DNA from: Siphonodentalium dalli
Taxonomy: Eukaryota; Mollusca; Scaphopoda; Gadilida; Siphonodentaliidae
Reading direction: 5' to 3'
NCBI GenBank assembly: GCA_032622095.1
Contig: CP136061.1
Span: 61,191,627-61,255,626 of the forward strand
Length of the DNA: 64,000 nucleotides
The position numbers and the translations under genes are program-made. The number at the start of each line of letters is the position of its first letter. The stretch's first letter is position 1. Shown here piece after piece: positions 45,229 to 55,783 of the stretch. The notes beneath the pieces are model-generated. The model had not been told where the DNA came from and made no database searches. It saw only the letters and a list, made by a program, of their open reading frames with translations.

Positions 45229-45479
45229 CTTTCATTTTTTCTTTCAGGCTCTTTGTTGTCAGATTGACCCTTCCCTCTTGGATTAAGACTGTTTGCAGCA
45301 GACCGAGTTTGATGTGCTCTCACAGAGTTTGGCTTTTCGAGAATGTCCAGTGATGTAATGATCGTTCTTTTGCGTAAATGTTTCACTACTCTGTTATCCA
45401 CATATGGTTCTCGCTTGGCTTTATACAACTGTTTGTGTCCTGGTTTGAATCTGAGGGGATTATCAAATGTAAACTTCAT
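45229..45479 (-). CDS. Mutator-like transposase protein, exon 1
   Basis: From ATG at 45479: MKFTFDNPLRFKPGHKQLYK and on, a basic N-terminal region of 83 codons plus two bases, rich in Lys and Arg. It ends at a donor GAAAG|GTAAAC (45229/45228). The last two bases AG plus A from exon 2 make an Arg codon, and the exon 2 frame then stays open. The frame is open a little further up (to a TGA at about 45515) and contains CEDCE, so an upstream exon adding a Cys-rich start is possible. The intron is 573 bp. No stops, which is unusual among the decayed elements around it. Confidence 0.6.
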
Positions 45480-46415
45480 TGTCTCACAGTCCTCACAAAT
45501 TCCAAAATCCACTCAACAACTCTGTCACATTAACAGCATTAATTTGGAAAATTCTTCTCGCGAATATACAACTTCCAGAATTTTTACAATGAGAAATGAT
45601 ATTTGTCTCGAGAAATGATGACAACTAACCGTTCTGAGATCAGCACCTTGCTTTTAAGGAGTTTTGAAATTAATGATGCTTGAAAATGTCTGCCATCTTA
45701 TCTGTTGATATATTACTACTTTATCAGCTGAAGGAACATGTTGTCATTATAACCTCATCATTGGCACCCCCTGTCCAATGTTAGTTAACGACATTTGATA
45801 CTGTGAGACAATAGATTAAGGATTCCTTCTAATTGGGATTGCAGCAGACATTACAAATTTTAGCACCATTTTCAATCAGGAAAATTCACCTGACCCAGGG
45901 TTAAAACACCCTTGTCTGAGCTCATTGTTTAAATAATTTTCCACTTAATTTTTCTGATTTTGGGACAAGTAGTAATTGTTCTTCAAAATTATGCCAAGTT
46001 TACTGACTAATGAACCCTCCACACTATTTATTTTTCAAAGTAAAGGCATTTTTTGTGTGAATCTGCAGCTGATTTGCATAGGGTTAAATGAAACCTGTGC
46101 ATATCTGTTCCTGTGGAGAAATTAAATTCATGGGACACAACAGATGAAAGCCAAGTGAAAACCTGATCAAATGAATGTGGTATAACTTCTCATGCTTTAT
46201 TAGATGCCTCATATTATTAAATTAAACTCAAATCCAACCTGCATTTTGGCTTTTTATTCTGAATGGGTGTATTATTGGGTGGGTTCCAATTAAAGGGTCA
46301 CATGGCATTAAAAACACATTTTTTTAAAACAACATCAGTTTAATAATTATAGGTATATATCAAGGTTCACAATGGGTTATGCACAAAAAATATGAAGAAA
46401 GGCCACATGGCCCTT
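45480..46415. other. Upstream flank of the Mutator-like gene, nothing recognised
   Basis: AT-rich sequence without recognisable coding or terminal inverted repeats. If the Mutator-like gene is a transposon, its 5' end should be here; I could not find a matching inverted end downstream of 42915. Confidence 0.3.
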
Positions 46416-46870
46416 TAGGTTACACTGGTGTAAATACTATAGCCAGCTCCCCCTGCGGTTGCGGGAGGAGTATAGAGTTTCACAGTTAAAACACTCTGGG
46501 CTGTGATTGGTTGCATGAATTAAATGTAAACTGTTGACAAAAATTCAAGGAATCATTCTCCCACAAACTTCATTTGCCAAGAGGCCCATTCATTAAAGGT
46601 GAAGTCTGTTGTGGCTGTTTAGAAATTTTAAGTGTGATTGAAAAAATGACAATATTTTTTTAGTGCGGAACTGACCCTAGTCATGAAAAAACGAAAATTT
46701 GAAGTGGATTCCCTGCTAGACGGTGTTGATTTTTTTATTGGGAAAGTTTCCACAGATGTCAAGCTCACATAATCCGAAGGCAGTTTGAACAGTTTCCATT
46801 TGACCTCTGATGCAGATCAACAAACGTTAACATTGAAGCCTATGGGAAATATTTACACCAGTGTAACCTA
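46416..46870. mobile_element. GGTTACACTGGTGTAAAT MITE, diverged single copy
   Basis: Ends AGGTTACACTGGTGTAAATA and its inverse TATTTACACCAGTGTAACCT, about 455 bp, with TA at both borders. The interior (TTGCGGGAGGAGTATA, TTCCCTGCTAGACGG, GGGAAAGTTTCC) is a diverged relative of the three copies in the 55784-58943 array. Non-coding. Confidence 0.8.
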
Positions 46871-47069
46871 TATGTCCACGGATTGGCACTTTATACCACG
46901 TGTGATAGCTTATCTATACCCCAAGTCGACATTCGTAATCTGGAATGGTCATGTCTCCCAATTTATGCACCTCTGTCAGAGAAATAATTCGCTTCTGTTA
47001 CCGGCCCACGATAACAAACATATGCACAGTGCTTATGACCCCCCACGCAATCCACTTCATGGCAGTCAG
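46871..47069. other. Intron 1 spacer next to MITE
   Basis: The stretch contains ACATTCGTAATCTGGAATGG TCATG at about 46927, which resembles the arm of the hairpin at 47070-47165, so the hairpin arm sequence is present three times here. No coding. Confidence 0.3.
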
Positions 47070-47165
47070 TTAATGGACTCGTGACTGGACATTCGTAAAC
47101 TGAATGGTCTCGGCCTACGACCTCGACCATTCTAGTTTACGAATGTCCAGTCTCTCGTCCATTAA
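47070..47165. repeat. Hairpin-forming inverted repeat just upstream of exon 2
   Basis: The left arm TTAATGGACTCGTGACTGGA CATTCGTAAACT and the right arm (AGTTTACGAATGTCCAGTCT CTCGTCCATTAA) pair over about 35 bases. The loop is about 20 bases (TCTCGGCCTACGACCTC region). It ends about 50 bp before the 47217 acceptor. Confidence 0.85.
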
Positions 47166-47216
47166 CCCTGACAGAAAGTCTCAGAGAAAAATCTTTTCGT
47201 CATCTGTGTACTCCAG

Positions 47217-47368
47217 GTGCATGGAAGCTGATGTTCAGCGCACGAAATGGAACTGGCATCAATTTCTGGGGAACGTTCAACGACGAATCGTTCATCTGCA
47301 CCACGGAATGTGACGATATATTCCGAGGGTTGTTCATGAGGGAATGGGATGCATTCGGCTTCACAAAG
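47217..47368 (+). CDS. Exon 2: first half of the tryptophan-rich extracellular domain
   Basis: Acceptor CTGTGTACTCCAG|GTGCAT and donor ACAAAG|GTGAGA. The 152 bases complete the split Gly codon from exon 1 and add 50 codons: AWKLMFSARNGTGINFWGTF, then two cysteines in ICTTEC and ending EWDAFGFTK. The W-K-L-x-F-x-A...G start with a following C-x-x-x-C is, from memory, the opening of a domain frequent in molluscan secreted or surface proteins. It has no function I can name. The exon ends at a codon boundary, matching exon 3. Confidence 0.8.
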
Positions 47369-50265
47369 GTGAGACTTTATTAAAGGGTTGTGATCCTGAA
47401 ATTTCTGAATTGGATGTTCTTATTGGCTTCATTTTGGCGCTGTTGGCATGAACATTTCATATGTATGGTGATAGTTAAAAAAATTATTTTGTACAATACC
47501 GTAAATATATTCGCCAGTCAAAGTATCATTTTGTGGTCCCCTTACTGAAGAGTTTAAAACTTTTTGAAATATACACTGTCACTTATAAAATTCATTTTTT
47601 AACATTATTTCCAGAAACACATAACATAACAACAGTCATTTTACAAATTCATATAACCACATGCAGCAAGTGATTATTGCGTGTTGATAAAAGGTTCATA
47701 ACAAATATTTCTTGCATTTATCAACATGCAAATTATATACATCAGTCTGCTTAATGTTATGTATATACACCGATCTCTTTAAATAATGCAACATACTCTC
47801 AAAATATTAAGTGGATAAAAAATGTATATCCCATAATGCTGACTCCTCGTTGGAATAGATAGCATTTTCAGTCTGTTTGATGGACATAGGGGTGATATTT
47901 GGAAGTGTTATCTATATTGCATCATAAATAAATGGTATAGCACGACCCCTAAGGTGGACAGCTGAATTATATATATAATTGATAAAAGGTTCATAACAAA
48001 CATTTCTTGCATTTATCAATCGGAGGCGATCACGTGATAACCCAATCGCGTCAGAACTAAAGTGTTCTATATCCATATTTTATTTTTTTGTGGGAAATCG
48101 AGTTTAAAGTTTTGACACCCGGCTCACATGTTCTCATTCGGTTTTTGAAGATAGTACAAGAGTTTCAAGACGAAAAAAATACGATATATCGGGTGTAAAA
48201 TCATGAAAAAACAATTTGGAGATAAAATAATTTGTATAATTTTGTTCTGGTTTTTTTTATTACGTGCATGCCAAGCGATTTTCGTGTTTTTCAATCATAT
48301 AAACGTGCACAAATCCCAAATCACGTGATTTTCTGTGTTATTTTAACCCAAGAATTCTCCTAGAAATAAGATGGTCACACATATATAGGAGTGAGAAAGC
48401 ATTCTTTCCAAGCAGTCACTTTGCTGGCATTCTGCCAATTCGGGTTCCATTGCTTTCTACTGAAGGTCAGAGCTACAACATTATAGCACTGAGATTTATT
48501 TCAGCCAAACCTTGGCTGTTTATTTCACACCGGTTTCTGGGATAACCTGTGTGTCGACTGTGAACCTGCGTGTCAATTGAGGAGAACACACGGAGGATTT
48601 GTGTAAATGTTAGCCCAAACGACATTTCTAAGTAACGACGGCTTTGTTGTTTATTTCGAGGAATAATACCGCATCATATGAATTCAGCCCAAATATATTG
48701 ACAGGTGTCAAGGGTCTAACTCTATACTGAGCAATAAAAACTAATATTAATAAATACCGAGTATATTTAATTTAACGCCAATGGGTCGTTTATGTGCGTT
48801 TAAGAGTGTATTTATGCCTAAAGCAAAGTGAAATAACGATCTTAAAATGAATTGGCCGGTATATTTTATTAGTTATCAGGGTTAAACAGGGTCGTAGTTG
48901 CATAAATTACAATATAGTTTATGTTTATGCTAAGATAACTTGATCGGTATTGAGGTTAACACAAATCCCATATATGGAAATTCCAAATATGGAAAGTGAC
49001 GTGCGCAAAACAGCTGCATCTCGGTTATCTGGGTCAGATATATTTATAGCGAAGAAATGTTGTCAAATTCCACGTCTGAATACGCGTCTTATTCTCACTT
49101 ATATCAGTTTTATTCTATGTGTTGTTGTGTATTGTATTACTTTGATCAAGGTTGAGCTTTTGTTATTCTCACAAAAGGTAAATTTGATGCGTGTTTGATG
49201 CGTGTTTACATTTCAAAATTGCGTCGGCCATGTACAGTAACACTACAGTGCGACGGAATTCCACATTCCTTAATTACGAGACTAATTTATCGAATGAGGT
49301 CAAATTTTCGCATATAACAAGACTCGTATGTTATTCTGCACCATTCTGACGAGTGCCGAATTTCATTTTGCATTATTTTCGTTTTTTATCGAAAAATTAT
49401 CGTTCTCTATGCCTATATATGGACTGGAGATTCCCATGTAAATTTTTTCAACCAAAAAAATTCATTGTTATGCCAATTTCAAGCTAGTTTATAGCATGGT
49501 CATGGCATAATTTGGCCTAGCGAGTGTCGGTAGACGTTTCTTGAGTGTGCACAACATATTTTGGTCCCAACGAAGCAGGCTAAAATCCTGAAATTTGTCA
49601 ATTTTACTTTGCGTGTGAAGAAAATATTCATTTAAACTTCCAAAATTGGTTGAAATATGCTCAACAACATTCAGTTGAATGGTGACATTATTTATAGTCA
49701 CCGACTAACTTCCACGATGAATCAAATTTGTTTTTATTGGTGACAATTATGTCGCGAGAGATAAAAATGTAAATTTTTTAAAGAAAATGTTAAATTTTAG
49801 CTCATTTTAAGACTTTAATTGCTTGTAGATCGGTGTTAATTATCTTCGTCAATGATGTCATGTCACGCTTGTTAATAATTCATTTGTTCGGAAATACTTA
49901 TTGGGGGTAGAAATGTATAAAATTTAACTACCACCACTTCCAAAAACAACACCGATAAACAATAACGCTCTTTGTTCCATGCAATGGAAATGGCTATTTA
50001 TTGTCCTGATATCAGTGATATAAATGAATGCCTAAAATTAGTATTATCCTGAAATAAATTTATGCCACTTTGGCGAACATGGGAACCACGGTACAATTTA
50101 TGCCATTTAGGCACACTTCAGAGTGAAATCAGGGCTTATATTTCGGCGAGAATCCAAATCTAGATTCTCGTAAATATTCTCGCAAATTACCCTGGATTCT
50201 CGTGAAAAAGGTATATATGGATTCTCGCAAAATCAGATGAAATATATGCCCTGGAAATATAGCAA
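47369..50265. other. Intron 2 DNA, no gene recognised
   Basis: AAAAGGTTCATAACAAA(T/C)ATTTCTTGCATTTATCAA occurs twice, at about 47690 and 47983. In both copies the ends (TTGATAAA / TTTATCAA) are inverted repeats of each other. The rest is AT-rich, with frames under 85 codons that show no domain. Confidence 0.35.
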
Positions 50266-51793
50266 ATCGTTTAATGCTTTAGAATTTTTGTTTTCGGAGA
50301 TTTATATATATGCTTAAAGACATATTATGGACTTGTTATGGACTTTTTCGGGTGCGTGAAATTGATAAGTTAGTGCTCAGGCACTTTGCCAACCTGGGGA
50401 ATGTTATCATTCTACTAACATCACTGAAAATTTCCAAAAAAATCTGCCACACCACTTCATAGAGAACATCGTCTGAACTACTCCAAATTGTAAATATTTA
50501 CATCTCGATTCGGAGCGCAACTATCGGCTATAATTAAACAAAAATGATTTCGCCATCGAGAGTCATTGCATTTAACTAATATATAAGAATGACGTTGTGT
50601 ATCATCCATTTGGATTAATATTCGTAACGAATAACTACTTTGAGAAAGATTATTCTTAATTTCTATTTGATCACTCTGCCCGGTGTCTGCCGGAGTGTTT
50701 CACATCACTTTAATCAAGGAAGACTGTTCAGAAAAACTGTATTTCAAGAAATCGTTTAATGCTTTAGAATTTTGGTTTTCGGAGATTTATATATATGCTT
50801 AAAGACATATTATGGACTTGTTATAGACTTTTTCGGGTGCGAGAAATTGATAAGTTAGTGCTCAGGCACTTTGCCAACCTGGGGAATGTTATCATTCTAC
50901 TAAGATCACTGAAAATTTCCAAAAAAATCTACCACCGCACTTCATAGAGAACATCGTCTGAACTACTCCAAATTGTAAATATTTACATCTCGATTCGGGG
51001 CGCAACTATCGGCTATAATTAAACAAAAATGATTTCGCCATCGAGAGTCATTGCATTTAACTAATATATAAGAATGACGTTGTGTATCATCCATTTGGAT
51101 TAATATTCGTAACGAATAACTACTTTGAGAAAGATTATTCTTAATTTCTATTTGATCACTCTGCCCGGTGTCTGCCGGAGTGTTTCACATCACTTTAATC
51201 AAGGAAGACTGTTCAGAAAAACTGTATTTCAAGAAATCGTTTAATGCTTTAGAATTTTGGTTTTCGGAGATTTATATATATGCTTAAAGACATATTATGG
51301 ACTTGTTATGGACTTTTTCGGGTGCGAGAAATTGATAAGTTAGTGCTCAGGCACTTTGCCAACCTGGGGAATGTTATCATTCTACTAAGATCACTGAAAA
51401 TTTCCAAAAAAATCTACCACCCCACTTCATAGAGAACATCGTCTGAACTACTCCAAATTGTAAATATTTACATCTCGATTCGGAGCGCAACTATCGGCTA
51501 TAATTAAACAAAAATGATTTCGCCATCGAGAGTCATTGCATTTAACTAATATATAAGAATGACGTTGTGTATCATCCATTTGGATTAATATTCGTAACGA
51601 ATAACTACTTTGAGAAAGATTATTCTTAATTTCTATTTGATCACTCTGCCCGGTGTCTGCCGGAGTGTTTCACATCACTTTAATCAAGGAAGACTGTTCA
51701 GAAAAACTGTATTTCAAGAAATCGTTTAATGCTTTAGAATTTTGGTTTTCGGAGATTTATATATATGCTTAAAGACATATTATGGACTTGTTA

Positions 51794-53544
51794 GGGTGGA
51801 TACACACATGCATGTAATGTCTGTATGTAAAATACATGTATTTTACATGGTCACACCAATCATTGATAGCATTAATCGCCTGTCCGCGATCGTTCCATTT
51901 CAACAGGCGAGATCAGTGAGTAGTTATAAGCCAAAATCAAACTAACTGTTATCAAGAGATTTCAGGCCAGTCATAAACATGTCTTTTTTCATGGGTGCCG
52001 AAATGAATAAATCCTGTCTGATATCTGTTGCTGTTTTTCACGAGTTTTAGTTCATTTCGAAAAGTGGATTTGAGTCTGTCGATTTTATACTTGATTTGTT
52101 TCTCGTCATTTCTTGGAAACAGGGTCATCCAAAATAAAAATAAATGTGTAGACGTTTGAAGCTCTTTTAGGACGATTGTGATACATGAGTGTTTAATGCC
52201 CCACACACTGACTCCCAATTTAATCTCGTCCAGCAAAACCCGAACGGCTCTCTGGCTCCACATTTTGGAAGTGCTATATTAATACACATGGCAATCAACT
52301 AACTCATACATGGTGAATTCCTTGTTAAGTGATTTAGCCTAATCGGACAACGCCGAATCGAGCCAGGATAAGGATATTTGTTTCTCGTCTATGCATGGCC
52401 TCAGCTCAAATTTTAACAATCCGATGGTGCTCTCATGCCTTGAAAATTTAAGGCATTGGAAAATTAAGACAGACAATACCAGTTTGTTGAGATTGCTCGG
52501 ATAATTTGAGGGCGAGCTCATGTGATAACTTTCAATTGGGATTTCCTTGCATATATCCATTACAGCGCCAAAAACATTAATGCAGGTACAGCGTTGAAAG
52601 AAAAAAGAGTCACCCCCATTTTAACCCAGAATTTACAGAGCAGTACAATTTGTACAAATGTATATGTTTCTCAGGCCAAAGGATGAACAAGTTCCTAACT
52701 GTCACCATTTTAGCCTGTACAGGCTTGAATTATCACATTTTGGACCATAATCCATGATTGGGGGAGGGGGTTGGTTCTCGAAAGTTTCGAATAACTAAGG
52801 GATTTAGTTGAATGTATCGGCCGGGATTATCTGGGCAAGAATGTACAACATAATGTTTTACTTAAATATTCCATAGTTGTAAATTGTGCGTATATAACAC
52901 AAGAGAGGAAATGTGACGTAGTTGTGGACTCGTATAGCTAGACAACCCTGTTCCCGAATGAAGACATACATGCAGCAACACCACCTTCTGTATACCTTCA
53001 AATTTAAAGCTGTACTAATATGTTCATAATTATATGAATAGCATCAATTGCTGCATATGAGATTAATCACTCGTAGCAAACAGGCACGACAGATATGACT
53101 GTCAACTACAATATTTACAAATCAGGAGTGGCTTCGTGGCTCCAGGGGGGTAGGACTCATGTTGCTGCATGCCCCCTCCGGTCGATGAAATATGTAATGG
53201 TCAGTCCGGTAGCTTCTGGTATAATATAGCACCCATGTTGGGGATCATAGCCCCTGCATTGTGGAAATCCTGGGACCATCACTGGTATACAATCAAGAGA
53301 AGACTGACAATGATTTAAACAGAACGTCCAACATTTGGGTTATCGCGCGAACAATTATTTTAAGCGGCCTGACGACTTCGTCCAGTCAACGACTCTCTAC
53401 ACGTTCAGAGCTTTACTCACTGTGGTCAAACATAGCCGCAATGATTGGGTTGTCAGCAGACACATATTACATGGTCTGTGTGATCCATGTAAAACGCCAA
53501 ATACACGATATTTACAGAGATTACATGCATGTGTGTATCCACCC
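51794..53544. mobile_element. PIF/Harbinger-like element, copy B (1751 bp), TSD TTA
   Basis: Ends GGGTGGATACACACATGCAT GTAAT and the inverse, with TTA at 51791-51793 and 53545-53547. The intact neighbouring satellite units show the empty site (GACTTGTTATGGAC). It carries a minus-strand MADF/Myb-like frame (51952-52263). No DDE transposase is visible, so it is probably non-autonomous. Copy A lies at 38855-40159. The last 280 bp (from 53265) match the start of copy A in inverse orientation. Confidence 0.85.
51952..52263 (-). CDS. MADF/Myb-SANT-like DNA-binding protein of the Harbinger-like element (fragment)
   Basis: ATG at 52263, 103 codons. The start MWSQRAVRVLLDEIKLG and the later NDEKQIKYKIDRLKSTFRNE LK resemble the first and last helices of MADF or Myb/SANT-type domains, which PIF/Harbinger elements encode as a second protein that helps the transposase reach the DNA ends. 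The middle differs, and the length is short for the family (usually 200 or more), so this is a truncated or degenerate copy. Confidence 0.4.
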   Translation of the reverse strand: MWSQRAVRVLLDEIKLGVSVWGIKHSCITIVLKELQTSTHLFLFWMTLFPRNDEKQIKYKIDRLKSTFRNELKLVKNSNRYQTGFIHFGTHEKRHVYDWPEIS

Positions 53545-53957
53545 TTATGGACTTTTTCGGGTGCGAGAAATTGATAAGTTAGTGCTCAGGCACTTTGCTA
53601 ACCTGGGGAATGTTATCATTCTACTAAGATCACTGAAAATTTCCAAAAAAATCTACCACCCCACTTCATAGAGAACATCGTCTGAACTACTCCAAATTGT
53701 AAATATTTACATCTCGATTCGGGGCGCAACTATCGGCTATAATTAAACAAAAATGATTTCGCCATCGAGAGTCATTGCATTTAACTAATATATAAGAATG
53801 ACGTTGTGTATCATCCATTTGGATTAATATTCGTAACAAATAACTACTTTGAGAAAGATTATTCTTAATTTCTATTTGATCACTCTGCCCGTTGTCTGCC
53901 GGAGTGTTTCACATCACTTTAATTAAGGAAGACTGTTCAGAAAAACTGCATTTCAAG

Positions 53958-54290
53958 ATCACCAAACAACTTTCCTTTTTAGGGCCACCACATCTTTCCA
54001 AAGATGTACTTCTTCCATTTTGCTATCAAAGACCGAAAAATGTCGTTAAACTAGAGATCCAAATACCCACTAAGGGCCCCTATATCTTGAAATATTAAAG
54101 ACCGAGAATGTCGTTAAACTATAAAGACCGAAAAATGTCGTTAAACTAGAGATCCAAATACCCCCTATATCTTGAGATATTATAAAGACCGAAAAATGTC
54201 ATTAAACTATTAAAGACCGAAAAATGTCGTTAAACTAGAGATCCAAACATCCCCATCCCCTATTTTTTTTAAACAATTAAGAACGAAATA
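53958..54290 (+). repeat. Short tandem repeat with unit AAAGACCGAAAAATGTCGTT AAACTA
   Basis: From about 54028, (T/C)(A)AAGACCGAAAAATGTCGTTA AAC(T)A recurs about six times, alternately joined to GAGATCCAAATACCCCC and TATATCTTGA(G/A)ATATT. The first 70 bp after the satellite hold nothing recognised. Confidence 0.75.
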
Positions 54291-54531
54291 TGTCGTTACG
54301 CCATTAATACATAATTTGTGTTTATGAAAGTCTGGCACCCATTAGCAGTTTGTTTTCAGTACATTTTAATATTCATTGGAACGTAAACAATTATTCGCTG
54401 ACAGAAATCATGTTAATATCGCCTTTCGTTACTGGTTTCCTCGACTCAAATATTTCTCACTGCTCAATACTTATAATTAAAAAAAATGTTCTGTATTCTG
54501 CTATTGACAAGAAACAAAGTTGCAGTATACC

Positions 54532-55028
54532 TTAAAGGTACGGAAGGACTTGGTGGGTATCCTGTGAACATATTTCCACCTGTCAAAAACCGCTACAAAC
54601 GAAAATAATATTCAAATATAGACATACTTTGTTAATATACAAATGAGAAATATCTCATAAACAGTATGTTATTGTCGTAAATTTGACGATTGTTATGTAA
54701 ACAAAGCATAAAAAGTTACTTTCTTGGTGTTTCTTTATATTATGATGGTAAACATAAAGAGCGTTCTTTGTTGCTCAATTCCTTATTTGGAAATAATAAA
54801 GAGCGTTTATACCATTTGTGTGTGATTAGCCAGTAGCATTGTGCTGCCTTCTATAACACAATCAGACTCTTGTTTAGGTAAAATTTAGTAGGTCTTTATG
54901 TGAGCATGATGTTTACGCGATAGTGATCGTATATTTGAACCAAAATGTATGCGTTTTAATATTTTTCTTTTTACGGTGTTTGGAACAAATATGAATATTT
55001 TCGACAACTAAGCCCCTCGTCCCTTTAA
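54532..55028. mobile_element. TTAA-flanked MITE, copy 4, inverted (piggyBac-like family)
   Basis: TTAA at 54532-54535 and 55025-55028. The sequence from AGGTACGG...GGTGGGTATCCTGTGAA to ...GCCCCTCGTCCCT is the reverse complement of the copies at 4276, 5448 and 28390, though more diverged. Confidence 0.75.
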
Positions 55029-55783
55029 TATAATTAATATAACATCCCTCATCCAATAATCTCCAAATTGCATATCTAATTTCAATCCTAGTTACACGTC
55101 ACGCCGCCCCTCATCATTTGCCAATTGTACACCCTTTTTTTTCTGCTGCTGCAACTGTTCAATTTCTTTAAAAATTATTGAAAAAATGGCCCTCCCGCCC
55201 GCCGACATTTACCTCTGATTTTTTTTTATCATCGGTCCGCACCAAAATTGAGCACACGTCCCTATATAATATACCTATTTAAACCGAGTATACACGGTGG
55301 TGTAATAGATCAACCGTTAATTTAACCGTTTAGGTAGCATATTTCCACGTATACGTTATCACGACAAATCCCTGCTGATCTGTTATTAATGAACCAAACA
55401 CTTAACATGTCAACACACTCTGGTTTAATCATGTTGTACAAAATAAATAGATGCATTGGTCCACAGTGGAGATAGAACAATTATAGCACTGTCCAAGATA
55501 AAACAAAAGTGAGTTTTTGAGATGGAACAGATTGACATAGCCTCTCAAACAAATTTGGTATATGTTAGACACGATATCAAGTGATTTCCGGACAGGAATC
55601 CCGCGCCGAGTCGAAAGATAGCAATAACTAATTTTCCCGCCAGAATGAAGATAGAACATTTTAGTTCTGACGCGATGCATTGACAACGCATAAATACGCA
55701 ACGATAGATAAACAGAATAGATAAATCACGATTTCGATCGCGTACGTTCGCCGCTTTCGAAGTTTGTCCCGTTAAGCGTTAGG
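55029..55783. other. Intron 2 DNA, nothing recognised
   Basis: AT-rich. A 90-codon minus frame (55429-55701) has no domain. No repeat recognised. Confidence 0.3.

Larger units (their letters stand above)
50266..53957 (+). repeat. 485-bp satellite, four units, the fourth split by a transposon
   Basis: Units start at 50266, 50751, 51236 and 51721 (ATCGTTTAATGCTTTAGAAT TT), each exactly 485 bp. They contain TTGATAAGTTAGTGCTCAGG, TCATAGAGAACATCGTCTGA and GCCCGGTGTCTGCCGGAGTG. Units differ by a few substitutions. The fourth is interrupted after GGACTTGTTA by the element at 51794-53544 and resumes at 53545. Non-coding; frames inside are shared by-products. Confidence 0.9.

Noticed and set aside
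53261-53671. 136-codon plus frame
   Set aside because: It crosses the border of the Harbinger-like element into the satellite, so it cannot be an ancestral gene.
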